Notes under the pieces: model-generated | What the model was told of the DNA's origin: nothing | Seen by the model: only the letters and a program-made list of their open reading frames with translations | Databases searched by the model: none | Assembly (NCBI RefSeq): GCF_000350225.1 | Contig: NW_005179382.1 | Location: forward strand, 310,001-374,000 | Direction: 5' to 3' | DNA length: 64,000 nt | Source: Chondrus crispus | Lineage: Eukaryota; Rhodophyta; Florideophyceae; Gigartinales; Gigartinaceae | In this document: positions 10,641 through 20,419 of the stretch, piece after piece | Position numbering within the stretch: position 1 is the first letter of the stretch | Layout of the letters: each line of letters starts with the position of its first letter | Made by a program: the position numbers and the translations under genes

Positions 10641-13256
10641 ATGGAGATTGAAGACGGTTGCAAATTGAGAGACAACATCCAGCAAAGGTCGAGGCCACCA
10701 GGCCCAAACGAGCAGGCTCCATGCCTCCCTTGCAGAGTTCCCGTGCTAGGAACGTCATCCTGTTCGGGAATGCGCAGCCTCCCGACGAAGGCCCGCACGG
10801 CTTACAGTGAGAAGTTGACCTGCAAAAGGACGAGATCGCAGACGCGTGCGACGTCCGCCCCTTCGCTGGAAGGGGAGCTCCTCAAAAGACGCCAACACAA
10901 CCAAACTGGAGCAAAGCCGGTTACAGTGGTGGCCGATTGCCCAGAAGGGATCAGGCAGCTCAGAGGCGCCGCGAAGATCCCAGCCACACCGGGCCACCGC
11001 GGCCAAAGGTCCATATTGGAGAAATGGTTAACGTCCGAGTTGGACCGCCGGGTAACGGCCGCCGTGGAGGCGCGATTGACAAGCACGCTCCGAAAGATCG
11101 TTGAGGATCACAGCCGGACCCTCGTAAGGAGCGCCGTGGACGAAGTAGTCGGACGCGGCCCCTTTTGGGACACGATCACTTCAACCGTAGGGGACGTTAC
11201 TCGGGCAGAGGTGCGCGCTCGAGCGCCGCAGCCAGAGCGACTGCCTCTGGCGACAACGGACGTACTACCGCCGTCGCTGACGCGTGGGAACGAGCGGCCG
11301 AAGTACCCTCATATGGGACGTGAGACCCCGTGGGGTGGAGAAGAGCGCGACGGCCGACTTCAAGCCCAAGAGATCGGACAGCCACCGACGTTTCCGCCCG
11401 GGGCCGGTCGCGTAGTGCTGCCGACGCAGAAGTACCGGAGAAAGATCGAGGGCAAGGGATACGAGACCGACGGATCGGAAGCTAGTGACGCCACGAGGGA
11501 CGAAACAGACTCCTCGGGGGACGATTTTGAAGTCGACGTGAGGCATGTGCGTCGGACTCGCCCCCCAAACGACCTCTTTAAAAAGGTCATGGATTACCGC
11601 CGATATCGGCTGCACAACCGTTCGGGACGATACAACGCCAAGGTTGCCAGCACAGTTTCGAGGGCCGGAAAGCGGATGGCCCTACAGATGAAGGGCGTGA
11701 CCTTCAGTGGAGACGACCCGATTGCGGTGCTAAATTTCCTCTCCAGTTTTACGGCGGCGTGCAACCAGAACGGCGTGCATGAGGGAGCGGCCGTCTGGTG
11801 CTTCCAGTTCTTCATGACTGGCACGGCCTTGGCAAAGGTGCAGTCCCGTATTGTGGGAGAATCCGGGGTGGTCGATGCCCGCAGGGACGAAATGTTATCG
11901 TCGTACCCCGAGGCCGTAAACTACCTACTCAGGACGTTTGCGACAAACGAGGTCATTGCCGAGGCCTACGCTGAGGTGACGGGCTTTATACAAAGTCCCA
12001 GGATGACCGAAACGGAGTACGGAGACTGTCTCTGGAAGAAAACACTCCGTTGCGGAAATGTCTTCTCCGATAATCGGCTCAAGTCGCTCTTTGTGGAAGG
12101 GCTCCTTCCGGCCATCCGTACTCAGGTTCGTCACCATCTTACGACGCACCCCCGCGTAACCTTTACAGAGCTAAAGCAGTACGCTGAGGGCGTCGGGATC
12201 GCCCACAGGGGTGGAAAAAAATATCTGGCGGTCACGAGAAGCCGGTACCACCTTCGACCCCGAACGGGACGTCCGCATAGTAGTTTGCTCATTTCAGATG
12301 AATCGCCCGAAACTTGTCCTGTCAAGGAGGCCATCGGTGTTGATGACCCTTCTCTCGGTATGACCGTGGAAGCGGCGGCTGTGCAGTCGCCTCTAGTGAA
12401 CCACACCACGGATACCACAGCCTGCTTAGAGACGAAACCCCCCAGGGACGTAGGGAGTACGCCACAGAAGCCTAAGACGTCCCTATGGAAAGAGGAGTAC
12501 CCAAACGGGGAGTGGCCCTGGCGCGACCCCAGAGAGGATGTCGGCTTTCGAAGCCCCCACTCGAGATTAGACCCATCGCACAGAGTCGACCGTTGTCGGA
12601 TATGCCTTTCCGTGTACCGGCCGTGCTGTCACGGACTCTCCAAAGGAGATCGAGTCCGGATGCTCGCCCTTAGGGAGCGGAACTTCAAGGCGAAGGGGTA
12701 TGCGTCCGCTACAGTCCATAGCGAAAGCCATCGGAAACGGCGGACCAGAAGATCCCGTAAGGGCAAGAAGGTCCCCATCGATTCGGAGTCCGAAAAAGTA
12801 CCCTCGAGGGAAGGAAGAATTAATGCCAGCGAGGTGGTGGTGGCGGCGCCCGAAAAGGACCAAAGCCAGGCCAACGGAGAAGACCCTAAGGGAAATAGGG
12901 GCACTATTCCCTGCGGGGCTTGTGACGAGCCGCCCGGAGGCGCTCCCGAAGACAGCCGTTTGGGACGAAATCGCGAGACCGGTAAACGTATATCAAGGTC
13001 CTCTCAAGGAAAAAAGGCCGAAAAGAAGAGAGGAAAGTCAAGCCCGGGGCCCACTGGTGGGAAAATATCCCGCTCGGGTCGACGAAGAAGTTCTTTCGAC
13101 GACGAGACCCCCTGCCCTTTATGCCTCTCTCCGAGCCGGCCTTGCTGTCCCGATTTAACGGAAGACCTACGAGTTCGGTTACTTTCTCACCGAGAACGCA
13201 ATTCCTTTCGACAGGACATTGCGCGTCTGGTCCGGGAATTAGAAGCGTTAAACAGC
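10641..13256 (+). CDS. gag: Element A Gag, N-terminal 872 residues (interrupted)
   Basis: Gag is the structural polyprotein that packages retrotransposon RNA. The N-terminal 150 residues are basic and variable. The central region, from the motif LRKIVEDHS (about residue 151) through DYRRYRLHNRSGRYNAKVA and a capsid-like helical stretch ending near LTTHPRVTFTELKQYAEG, is nearly the same as in Gag of element B. The C-terminal part carries two copies of a Cys module, CRICLSVYRPCC (nt about 12595) and CPLCLSPSRPCC (nt about 13111), each followed by an Arg-rich RVRxLxxRERN helix. The frame enters the LTR of element B at 13257 and would stop at 13289. The true continuation is 24594-25181, in the same phase once B is removed. 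Confidence 0.85.
13252..13256 (+). repeat. Target site duplication of element B (left, imperfect)
   Basis: ACAGC here and ACGGC at 24589-24593 flank the LTRs of element B. Four of five bases agree. A single transition after insertion would explain the mismatch. Confidence 0.7.
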
Positions 13257-14020
13257 TGTGGGAGAACGGGTACCGACCCGTGTCGGTAAACGTAACGACC
13301 CGGAGGGAGATCCCGTAGGGGTGATCAGACGATATTGTAAAGGCAGGGGGTAATTCAGCTTGTACACAGGGTGCACGTACCGCCACGGGTGACAGGTGGC
13401 CGCGGAATGGCCACGTGTACCGCCGTACGTCTAACGTCCCGATCGGGTACAGTAGACTAGTAGGTCCTACTGTAGGGGCGTAGAAATTAGTGTAATGGGA
13501 GTGTCAGCCGGGGGAGTCCCAGCTAGCACACGTGGTGCGCGCTCTGCCTGCGAGTACAGCTGGCAGGAGCCCAGCCACGTGTGCTGCTGTGCAGATTACT
13601 CCGCGGTGGAGTACAGTAGAGGTACTCCACTGTAGTGATCCAAAGTAGAAGTGGATCACTACTGTACTGCCCGGTCGCGGGAGGTCGACGTACTTAGGGG
13701 CCGAGGCCGTACGCTCCCAGAGTAAAAGGGGACAGCGACCCCCTGGGCGAGAACTTAGGAAAAAGAGGCAGATCGTCCCGCACCGGTGATTCTTGAGGGC
13801 CGGAAGCACACGCTCCCCAGTTTGGTCGTTCCACCGCCTGGTGAAAGCGTATGCCCATTGAGCCCTATCCCCTCCGGGGTCGCAATTTCACTCGTCCGTT
13901 TACCGGAGTCATAACCGCCGCCCTCAAAGAGAGGTTGGTGGTGTTGTAATTTTACCGCTGCCGTGGACACCCCCTCCGTGACGGGGTAAAAAACGAACCG
14001 GAAGGATCCATATTATTACA
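13257..14020 (+). repeat. 5' LTR of element B
   Basis: It runs from TGTGGGAG to TATTACA. U3 carries CACGTG sites (about 13411, 13527 and 13575) and pairs of ACTGTA/TACAGT motifs around 13450-13670. The last 80 nt (gtggacaccccctccgtgac... ggatccatattattaca) are almost shared with the LTR of element A. Seven substitutions separate it from the 3' copy by eye. Confidence 0.92.
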
Positions 14021-14022
14021 AC

Positions 14023-14040
14023 TGGTCTCCCGACCTAGAA
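14023..14040 (+). promoter_or_regulatory. Primer-binding site of element B
   Basis: TGGTCTCCCGACCTAGAA begins two bases after the LTR, identical to the site in element A. Confidence 0.75.
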
Positions 14041-14123
14041 ATCTATTTCTAGGATTCTTTTATTGATTTCCGAATCGGACGACTGAGATTGGAAGGGATC
14101 GAGAATCACCGCCTCGTTTCAAG

Positions 14124-16307
14124 ATGAGTGGACGAGAATACGCGAGATCGCAGGGGGGCTTCCCCCGAGACGGAAGGGACGACGAGTCAGTAAATCGGTC
14201 CCAGCTGGGCGAACCAAGTCGCACGGACGGCTCGACAGAGAACGCGGGCTCCGTTAGAAGCGCCGAGGCACGAGCGGCGCATGTGGAGCGCTTGGCCCGC
14301 GCAAGGGCGCGATCGCAGACCAGAGCGGCATTACCACCGAGGCTGGCGGAGGGGCCCCTCGAAGGCCGACAACGCGGAGAGAGCGAGCCGACCCCCGCCA
14401 TAATCGGGGACGAACGTCCAAATAGGATGACAATCCACGGAGACTCCTTAGAGGCCCACCCGGACCTAGGGGACCTGACCCAGAGGGCGGCCCTAAACAC
14501 GTGGTTGACGGCCGAGCTGGACAAGCGAATCCCGGCTGCCGTGGTGGCGCAAATGACAAGCACGCTCCGAAAGATCGTTGAGGATCACAGCTGGACCCTC
14601 GTCAGGAGCGCTGTGGACGACGTAGTCGGACGCGGCCCCTTTTGGGACACGATCACGTCAACCGTGGGGGACGTTACCCGGGCAGAGGTGCGCGCTCGAG
14701 CGCCGCCGGCGGAGCGACTGCCGTTGGCGGCAACGGACGTAATACCGCCGTCGCTGATGCTTGGGAACGCGCGGCCGCAATACCCTCATATGGGACGTGA
14801 GACCCCGTGGGATGGAGAAGAGCGCGATGGCCGACTTCAAGCCCAAGAGATCGGACAGCCACCCGCGTTTCCGCCCGGGGCCGGTCGCGTAGTGCTGCCG
14901 ACGCAGAAGTACCGGAGAAAGACCAAGAGCAAGGGATACGAGACCGACGGATCGGAAGCTAATGATGCCACGAGGGACGAAACAGACTCCTCTGGGGACG
15001 ATTTCGAAGTACACGTGAGGCATGTGCGTCGGATTCGCCCCCTAAACGACCTCTTGAAAAAGGTCATGGATTACCGCCGGTATCGGCTGCACAACCGTTC
15101 GGGACGATACAACGCCAAGGTTGCCAGCACAGTTTCGAGGGCCGGGAAGCGGATGGCTCTTCAGATGAAGGGCGTGACCTTCAGCGGAGACAACCCGATT
15201 GCGGTGCTAAATTTCCTCTCCAGGTTTACGGCGGCGTGCAATCAGAACGGCGTGCATGAGGGAGCGGCCGTCTGGTGCTTCCAGTTCTTCATGACTGGCA
15301 CGGCCCTGGCAAAGGTGCAGACCCGTATCGTGGGGGAGTCTGGTGTAGCCGACGCCCGTAGGGACGAAGTGTTGTCGTCCTATCCGGAGGTCGTCAATTA
15401 CCTCCTCAGGACATACGCGACGAATGAAGTCATCGCAGAAGCCTACGCCGAGGTAACGAACTTTATACAGAGTTCGGGGATGTCCGAGACGGATTATGGC
15501 GACCGTCTCTGGAGAAAAGCCCTCCGCTGTGGAAATGTCTTCTCCGATAATCGGCTCAAGTCGCTCTTCGCAGAGGGCCTCCTCCCGGCAATTCGTACGC
15601 AGGTGCGTCACCACCTCACGACGCATCCCCGCATAGCTTTTACGGAGCTAACGCGGTACGCCGAGGGCATGGGAACGGCCTACCGGGGCGGAAAGAATTA
15701 CCCGGCAACCGCAGGGAGCCGGGACCGCTCGGGCCACCGGACAGGACGCCAGCAGCGTAGCCTGCTCCTCTTAGAAGAATCGTCCGAACCGGGTCCCCTC
15801 GAGGAAGTGGATGTTTTCTCGGAGCGCCCGCTCGCGATGGCCGTCGAGACGGCCGCGTTCTCCTCGCCCCCTGGGACACGCACGACGTACTTCACAGCCT
15901 CTCCAGGTTCAACGGCACCAGACGGTGGGAGCAGTATGTGGCCCAAGCCAAATACACCCCCTCGGGGAGGAGACGCCCGGCTTTGGGAGCCGCCTCAGCA
16001 GGACGCGAGCAGTGGAACGCCCTGGCGCCTCTGCCTTTCGCGGGAAAGACCCTGCTGTCATGGGATGCCACCGGACGTCCGAGCTCGGATTTTAGCCCAA
16101 CGGGAGGCAAACTTCCAACAGAGACGCACCCAGAGGAGTTACAGCCCCGGGGGACGGGCTCGTAGCTCACCAAGGGCGAATTCGTCACCGAGTTACCGGA
16201 CAACCTCGTTTCCAGGGGCCCCGCAGGGGACCCAGATTATCGAACCGGGCGCGTATTCCGGCGGCGCCCACGGAAGGAGACCGGGAAAAGACAGGGAGGC
16301 AGCGTAG
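14124..16307 (+). CDS. gag: Element B Gag polyprotein
   Basis: Gag of 727 residues. Residues from about 148 (LRKIVEDHSWTLVRSA) to about 525 closely match Gag of element A, covering the presumed matrix/capsid region. The Cys module near the C-terminus reads WRLCLSRERPCCHG, so the first Cys of the module in A is Trp here. It is followed by an RARILAQREANF helix and a basic tail. There is no classical CX2CX4HX4C knuckle. The last 47 codons overlap the open pro frame in the -1 phase (16166-16307), so ribosomal -1 frameshifting is a plausible route to Gag-Pro. Confidence 0.9.
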   Translation: MSGREYARSQGGFPRDGRDDESVNRSQLGEPSRTDGSTENAGSVRSAEARAAHVERLARARARSQTRAALPPRLAEGPLEGRQRGESEPTPAIIGDERPNRMTIHGDSLEAHPDLGDLTQRAALNTWLTAELDKRIPAAVVAQMTSTLRKIVEDHSWTLVRSAVDDVVGRGPFWDTITSTVGDVTRAEVRARAPPAERLPLAATDVIPPSLMLGNARPQYPHMGRETPWDGEERDGRLQAQEIGQPPAFPPGAGRVVLPTQKYRRKTKSKGYETDGSEANDATRDETDSSGDDFEVHVRHVRRIRPLNDLLKKVMDYRRYRLHNRSGRYNAKVASTVSRAGKRMALQMKGVTFSGDNPIAVLNFLSRFTAACNQNGVHEGAAVWCFQFFMTGTALAKVQTRIVGESGVADARRDEVLSSYPEVVNYLLRTYATNEVIAEAYAEVTNFIQSSGMSETDYGDRLWRKALRCGNVFSDNRLKSLFAEGLLPAIRTQVRHHLTTHPRIAFTELTRYAEGMGTAYRGGKNYPATAGSRDRSGHRTGRQQRSLLLLEESSEPGPLEEVDVFSERPLAMAVETAAFSSPPGTRTTYFTASPGSTAPDGGSSMWPKPNTPPRGGDARLWEPPQQDASSGTPWRLCLSRERPCCHGMPPDVRARILAQREANFQQRRTQRSYSPGGRARSSPRANSSPSYRTTSFPGAPQGTQIIEPGAYSGGAHGRRPGKDREAA

Positions 16308-17134
16308 AGGCTTCTGTCTCCCTTAAACCGAGCCTCGTCCGGAGGGGAGCATCCTCGACCCGAAAGACACACCGGCACCGGCAGAAGGGAAAGCCTCGTG
16401 GGAATAATGTAGCAAGAGACCCGGTTTGCGTTCTGAGAAAGGAGAACTATAAATTAGACCTGTCAATCGAATGCCGACCGACGGTTATGTTTCCTATCAG
16501 GGGTGTCCTAGACACTGGAGCCGGCCCTAACATTATCCACGAGCGCGTCCTTCCCCCGAATTGGAGAGAGAACGCGGCGAGAAAACCGACCCCACGGGTA
16601 ACGGACGCTTCGAAGAATGCAATGGCTCTTAGCGGGGTGGTGGTGCTACACGTCCGAATTGGAGATATGACCACGAGGACGCATTTTTTAGTGGCGAGCA
16701 ACCTAGCGGTGAGCGCCATTTTGGGGACGGAGTTTATCGATCGCCATGTGAGGGGCATCTTGCCAAAAGAGAGGCGAGTTGTCTTCCGCAATGGAGGAAG
16801 TGTGACCTTGCTGGGGAGCGCCCCGGGGCCCGAAGGGAATCGGAAAACTATGGGGAACCTGCCGACACGGACGAGATCCAACAAGGTGCGGGTGGCTAAG
16901 CAGATTGTGCTGCCACCGATGTCACAAGCGCCGGTATTGGTAAACACCGAGGCAAGAGGCCTGGTGTTCCTCCAGTGTCACCCGAAAACGGTTAAGAAGA
17001 ACCTCAGCCTGATGGCGAACGGGGTAATGGAGCCCACAGGGCTCCCGTTTTGGGTCCGCATGAGCAATTTCCGTGATCGGCCGGTACGGATTCCGAAGGA
17101 AGCCGTCATAGGGCTCGCCTTACCGGCTCCCTAA
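16166..17134 (+). CDS. pro: Element B aspartic protease (pro)
   Basis: The frame is open from 16166, just after a TAG at 16163-16165, and overlaps gag by about 140 bp; the first ATG is 16487. Retropepsins cleave Gag and Pol precursors. The active-site motif is GVLDTGAGPNII, followed by the flap and hydrophobic segments (FLVASNLAVSAILGTEFIDRHV) of retrotransposon proteases. The frame ends at a TAA at 17132-17134, and pol continues in the same phase, so Pro and Pol are separated only by this stop. In element C the equivalent segment is uninterrupted. Confidence 0.85.
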   Translation, partial: LTKGEFVTELPDNLVSRGPAGDPDYRTGRVFRRRPRKETGKRQGGSVEASVSLKPSLVRRGASSTRKTHRHRQKGKPRGNNVARDPVCVLRKENYKLDLSIECRPTVMFPIRGVLDTGAGPNIIHERVLPPNWRENAARKPTPRVTDASKNAMALSGVVVLHVRIGDMTTRTHFLVASNLAVSAILGTEFIDRHVRGILPKERRVVFRNGGSVTLLGSAPGPEGNRKTMGNLPTRTRSNKVRVAKQIVLPPMSQAPVLVNTEARGLVFLQCHPKTVKKNLSLMANGVMEPTGLPFWVRMSNFRDRPVRIPKEAVIGLALPAP

Positions 17135-17137
17135 GCG

Positions 17138-20100
17138 GTGCTGACGATAACGTCCCAACGGGCTCAAGAGCTGGGCCTCGACCCCTTGGGTGGTCCACCC
17201 TCGCCGGGACGGGAAGAAGGAAAAGTTGGTGAGGAGCGAAGTAGTCGACCGGATCACTGGACGGAGCAGCTAGAGATAGGCGCCGAATACCAGACCCATA
17301 GGACCCGAATTGTGGACCTGTTACGGGAGTTCGAAGACATGTGGTTCGGGCGATTGGGGACCATAGCGAGCGCCAAGCATCGGATAGACCTCGAGGACGG
17401 CGCCCGGCCTGTTTATCAGCCCCCTTATCATGCGGGGCATCGAGCCAGAGCCGTCGAGAAGACCGAGATTGAGCGGATGTTAAAAGAGGGAGTCATTGAG
17501 CCATCCAGCTCAGAATGGGCTAGCTCCGTTGTCCTGGTGCCAAGGAAAGACGGCACCCTACGCTTTTGTGTGGACTACCGGCGCCTTAATGCGTTGACCC
17601 GTCGGGACTCCTACCCCATTCCGCGGATGGACGAATGCATTGACTCCCTTGGGGACGCCACCATCTTCTCTACCCTCGACTGCAACAGCGGGTACTGGCA
17701 AGTCGAGGTGGATGAAGCTGACAAGGATAAGACGACGTTCACGTCCCATATGGGGTTGTACCGATTCATCTGGATGCCGTTTGGTCTCAAGAACGCCCCA
17801 GCGACTTTCCAAAGGGCGGTGGACATTATCCTGTCACGGGTTAGATGGCAATACGCGTTTGTGTATCTCGACGACGTTATCGTATACTCCCAGACCTTAC
17901 AGGAGCACTTCACCCACATGAAGACGATCTTGGGGATGTTAAAAGATGCGGGAGTGTCCCTCAAACTCCCCAAGTGCCATTTCTTTCAAACCTCGGTGGA
18001 CTATCTGGGTCACGTTATTCGACCTGGAAAGTTGGAGGTGAGCTCACGAACGTGCGAAGCAATCCGGCAGGCCAACGCGCCGACAACCCAGACGGGAATC
18101 CGTTCCTTTATCGGTCTCTGTAACGTATTCCGGCGCTTTGTGCCAAACTTTGCACGCATTGCAACCCCCTTGAATCGCAAACTCGAGAAAGGACAGCCCG
18201 CAAAATTCGGCGACCTCACGGACGAAGAGCACGAGGCGTTCGAGGAGCTCAAACGTCGTCTCACGTCACCTCCAACCCTGGCACTGCCCAAGCAGAAAGG
18301 GGGCTACAAATTGGACACAGACGCATGTGACCATCAGGTGGGATGCACTCTCCTGCAGGACCAAGAGGGTCCTGTTTACGTCCCAAATGGGTATTGCAGT
18401 CGAGCCCTGACGAAGCAGGAGCGCGACTACACTACGACGGAAAAGGAATGTCTGGCCATTGTTTGGGCTATTCTCCTCCTGCGGCCGTACCTGGAGGGAC
18501 AAAGATTTACCGTTCGGACGGACCACGATTCCCTGAGGTGGGTCCTGAACCTAGCCGATGCCAAGGGACGACTAGCCCGCTGGCGCCTCCGGTTATCGGA
18601 ATACGACTTCATAGTCCAACACCGTGCCGGGATTAAACACCAGGCAGCCGACGCTCTCTCGCGGCTTGAGACGACCGGATTGGATACTTCGACCCTGAGG
18701 GATGAAATACCTTGCTACGTGGTAGACGAAGACGTACAAGGAGATCTACTGTCCTCCGAGGGCGTGACACCTTGTTATCCCGGCAACCCGGACGTGATAA
18801 CTCTCGCGCATGATGATGCCGAGATATTGCCCGTGATGCAAGACGATCTAATTAGGGAGCAGAAGACAGACTCGTATTGTAAGGCCATGATGGAAGAGGT
18901 CGGGAAATCGGGAACGCAGTTCGAGGTCAATCAACACGGCCTCCTGTGCCGGCGTGCACCCTTGGACGGGAGTATACAGATCGTGGTCCCGGCGTCCCAA
19001 AGGGCGAGAATCTCCTTTTTGAGTCATTACCCGAGATTACAGGGACACCCCGGCACGAGCAAGATGTACGAGACAATGAGGCGTCTGTACTACTGGCCTC
19101 ATATAGCTTCGGACGTCCAACAGACGGTCGCCGACTGCCGGTCGTGCGCCCGCGTGAGGGGAACGCAATACCGCCAGCAGAAGAATCTAACGTTGTTCTC
19201 CGCCGCCGGGCCGCTAGAATTCGTCGCCATGGACCTGTATGGACCCTTGCCAAAAACCCAACACGGGAACCGCCACATATTGGTCATCACGGACCGCTTT
19301 ACCAAGCTGTGCCGCGCTATACCCCTTCGGACGACTCAAGCTCAGCAGGTTGCCCAGACCTTCCTTGACGCGTGGGTGTACCCGTATGGCATGCCGGATA
19401 CACTACTGACCGACAACGGACCCCAGTTCACAGCTAAATTCTTCGAAGCTGTATGCGGCCTTCTCGGAATTCGGCACGTGCTCACGACGGCCTATCATCC
19501 GCAAGCTAACGGTCAAGCCGAGAGGTTCAACCGGACGTTGGCGACCCAATTGCGACATTACGTCTCCGAACACCAACGGGACTGGGACGATTACGTACAA
19601 CTCCTGACGTACGCGTACAATATGCAAGTCCACAAGTCGACGGGTACGAACCCCTTTGACGTCGTCTTGACGCGGCACCCACCAGGGATATCGGTCCAAG
19701 CTCCTTCTAGCGCCATACCGTCCCCAAATGGGAGTGAACCGACATCGGCACAAATGAAGCGAATCACCCTACAGCGGGTGCGGAAGATTCTCTCCCGCGC
19801 GGGTACCAAGTTGACACACGCCCAAGCACAGTACAGGAGAAATTTCGACAAGGCCGTAAGGACGTTACCCTCGTTCGAGGTCGGACAGGAGGTCTTTCTC
19901 GACAGACCCCCGGATTTTTCTGCGACGCCGCTCGAGAATGAGGACGACCACCGGAAACTCCTTCCTAAAACGACAGGTCCCTATAGGGTCATAAAGGCGC
20001 CAGTGGACGGAGACACCGTCACGATTGAGCGCAACGGTCTCTTGGATGCAGTATCCATAAACCGTGTGACAAAGGTGCCGCAACCCTCCATCCCGAAGGC

Positions 20101-20419
20101 CCCCTCGTCCGTAAGGTCGACGCCCATGGCGATACCCCCGGCAAGCGGAACGACACCACCCGAAAGGGCCTCCGTATCACGGACCACCCGGACGGTCTCC
20201 ATCGACCCAGACAGCGAGGTCCCCGTCCATCAGGACCCCGCTGAGGCCGAAGCGGATACAGAGCACGCCATAGACCGCATCGTCGCTCATGGCGAGGCGG
20301 ACGACGGCTCCCCACTTTATCGCGTCCGATGGTTCGGCTATAGCCCCAAAGAGGACACCTGGGAGCGAGCGGATAACCTCCCAGAGAACTTCATCCGCCG
20401 ATACCGAGCTAGACACTGA
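17138..20419 (+). CDS. pol: Element B Pol: RT, RNase H, integrase, chromodomain
   Basis: Pol of about 1,093 residues. The reverse transcriptase begins near residue 80; its catalytic YLDD is at about residue 242 (FVYLDDVIVYS). RNase H starts near residue 389 (LDTDACDHQVGCTLLQ), with LRWVLNLADAKGRLARW typical of Gypsy. The integrase has an HHCC finger near residues 628-670 (H...H...CRSC) and the D,D35E core (VAMDLYGPL, LLTDNGPQF, GQAERFNRTL). The last 60 residues form a chromodomain (AIDRIVAH...YRVRWFGYSPKEDTWERADNL), which would direct insertion to particular chromatin. The frame is intact. There is no ATG at the start, fitting expression as a readthrough or fused product of pro. Confidence 0.95.
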   Translation: MLTITSQRAQELGLDPLGGPPSPGREEGKVGEERSSRPDHWTEQLEIGAEYQTHRTRIVDLLREFEDMWFGRLGTIASAKHRIDLEDGARPVYQPPYHAGHRARAVEKTEIERMLKEGVIEPSSSEWASSVVLVPRKDGTLRFCVDYRRLNALTRRDSYPIPRMDECIDSLGDATIFSTLDCNSGYWQVEVDEADKDKTTFTSHMGLYRFIWMPFGLKNAPATFQRAVDIILSRVRWQYAFVYLDDVIVYSQTLQEHFTHMKTILGMLKDAGVSLKLPKCHFFQTSVDYLGHVIRPGKLEVSSRTCEAIRQANAPTTQTGIRSFIGLCNVFRRFVPNFARIATPLNRKLEKGQPAKFGDLTDEEHEAFEELKRRLTSPPTLALPKQKGGYKLDTDACDHQVGCTLLQDQEGPVYVPNGYCSRALTKQERDYTTTEKECLAIVWAILLLRPYLEGQRFTVRTDHDSLRWVLNLADAKGRLARWRLRLSEYDFIVQHRAGIKHQAADALSRLETTGLDTSTLRDEIPCYVVDEDVQGDLLSSEGVTPCYPGNPDVITLAHDDAEILPVMQDDLIREQKTDSYCKAMMEEVGKSGTQFEVNQHGLLCRRAPLDGSIQIVVPASQRARISFLSHYPRLQGHPGTSKMYETMRRLYYWPHIASDVQQTVADCRSCARVRGTQYRQQKNLTLFSAAGPLEFVAMDLYGPLPKTQHGNRHILVITDRFTKLCRAIPLRTTQAQQVAQTFLDAWVYPYGMPDTLLTDNGPQFTAKFFEAVCGLLGIRHVLTTAYHPQANGQAERFNRTLATQLRHYVSEHQRDWDDYVQLLTYAYNMQVHKSTGTNPFDVVLTRHPPGISVQAPSSAIPSPNGSEPTSAQMKRITLQRVRKILSRAGTKLTHAQAQYRRNFDKAVRTLPSFEVGQEVFLDRPPDFSATPLENEDDHRKLLPKTTGPYRVIKAPVDGDTVTIERNGLLDAVSINRVTKVPQPSIPKAPSSVRSTPMAIPPASGTTPPERASVSRTTRTVSIDPDSEVPVHQDPAEAEADTEHAIDRIVAHGEADDGSPLYRVRWFGYSPKEDTWERADNLPENFIRRYRARH

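Noticed and set aside
10641..13289. 882-residue Gag as a complete protein of element A
   Set aside because: The last 11 codons lie inside the LTR of element B, and the true continuation is at 24594.
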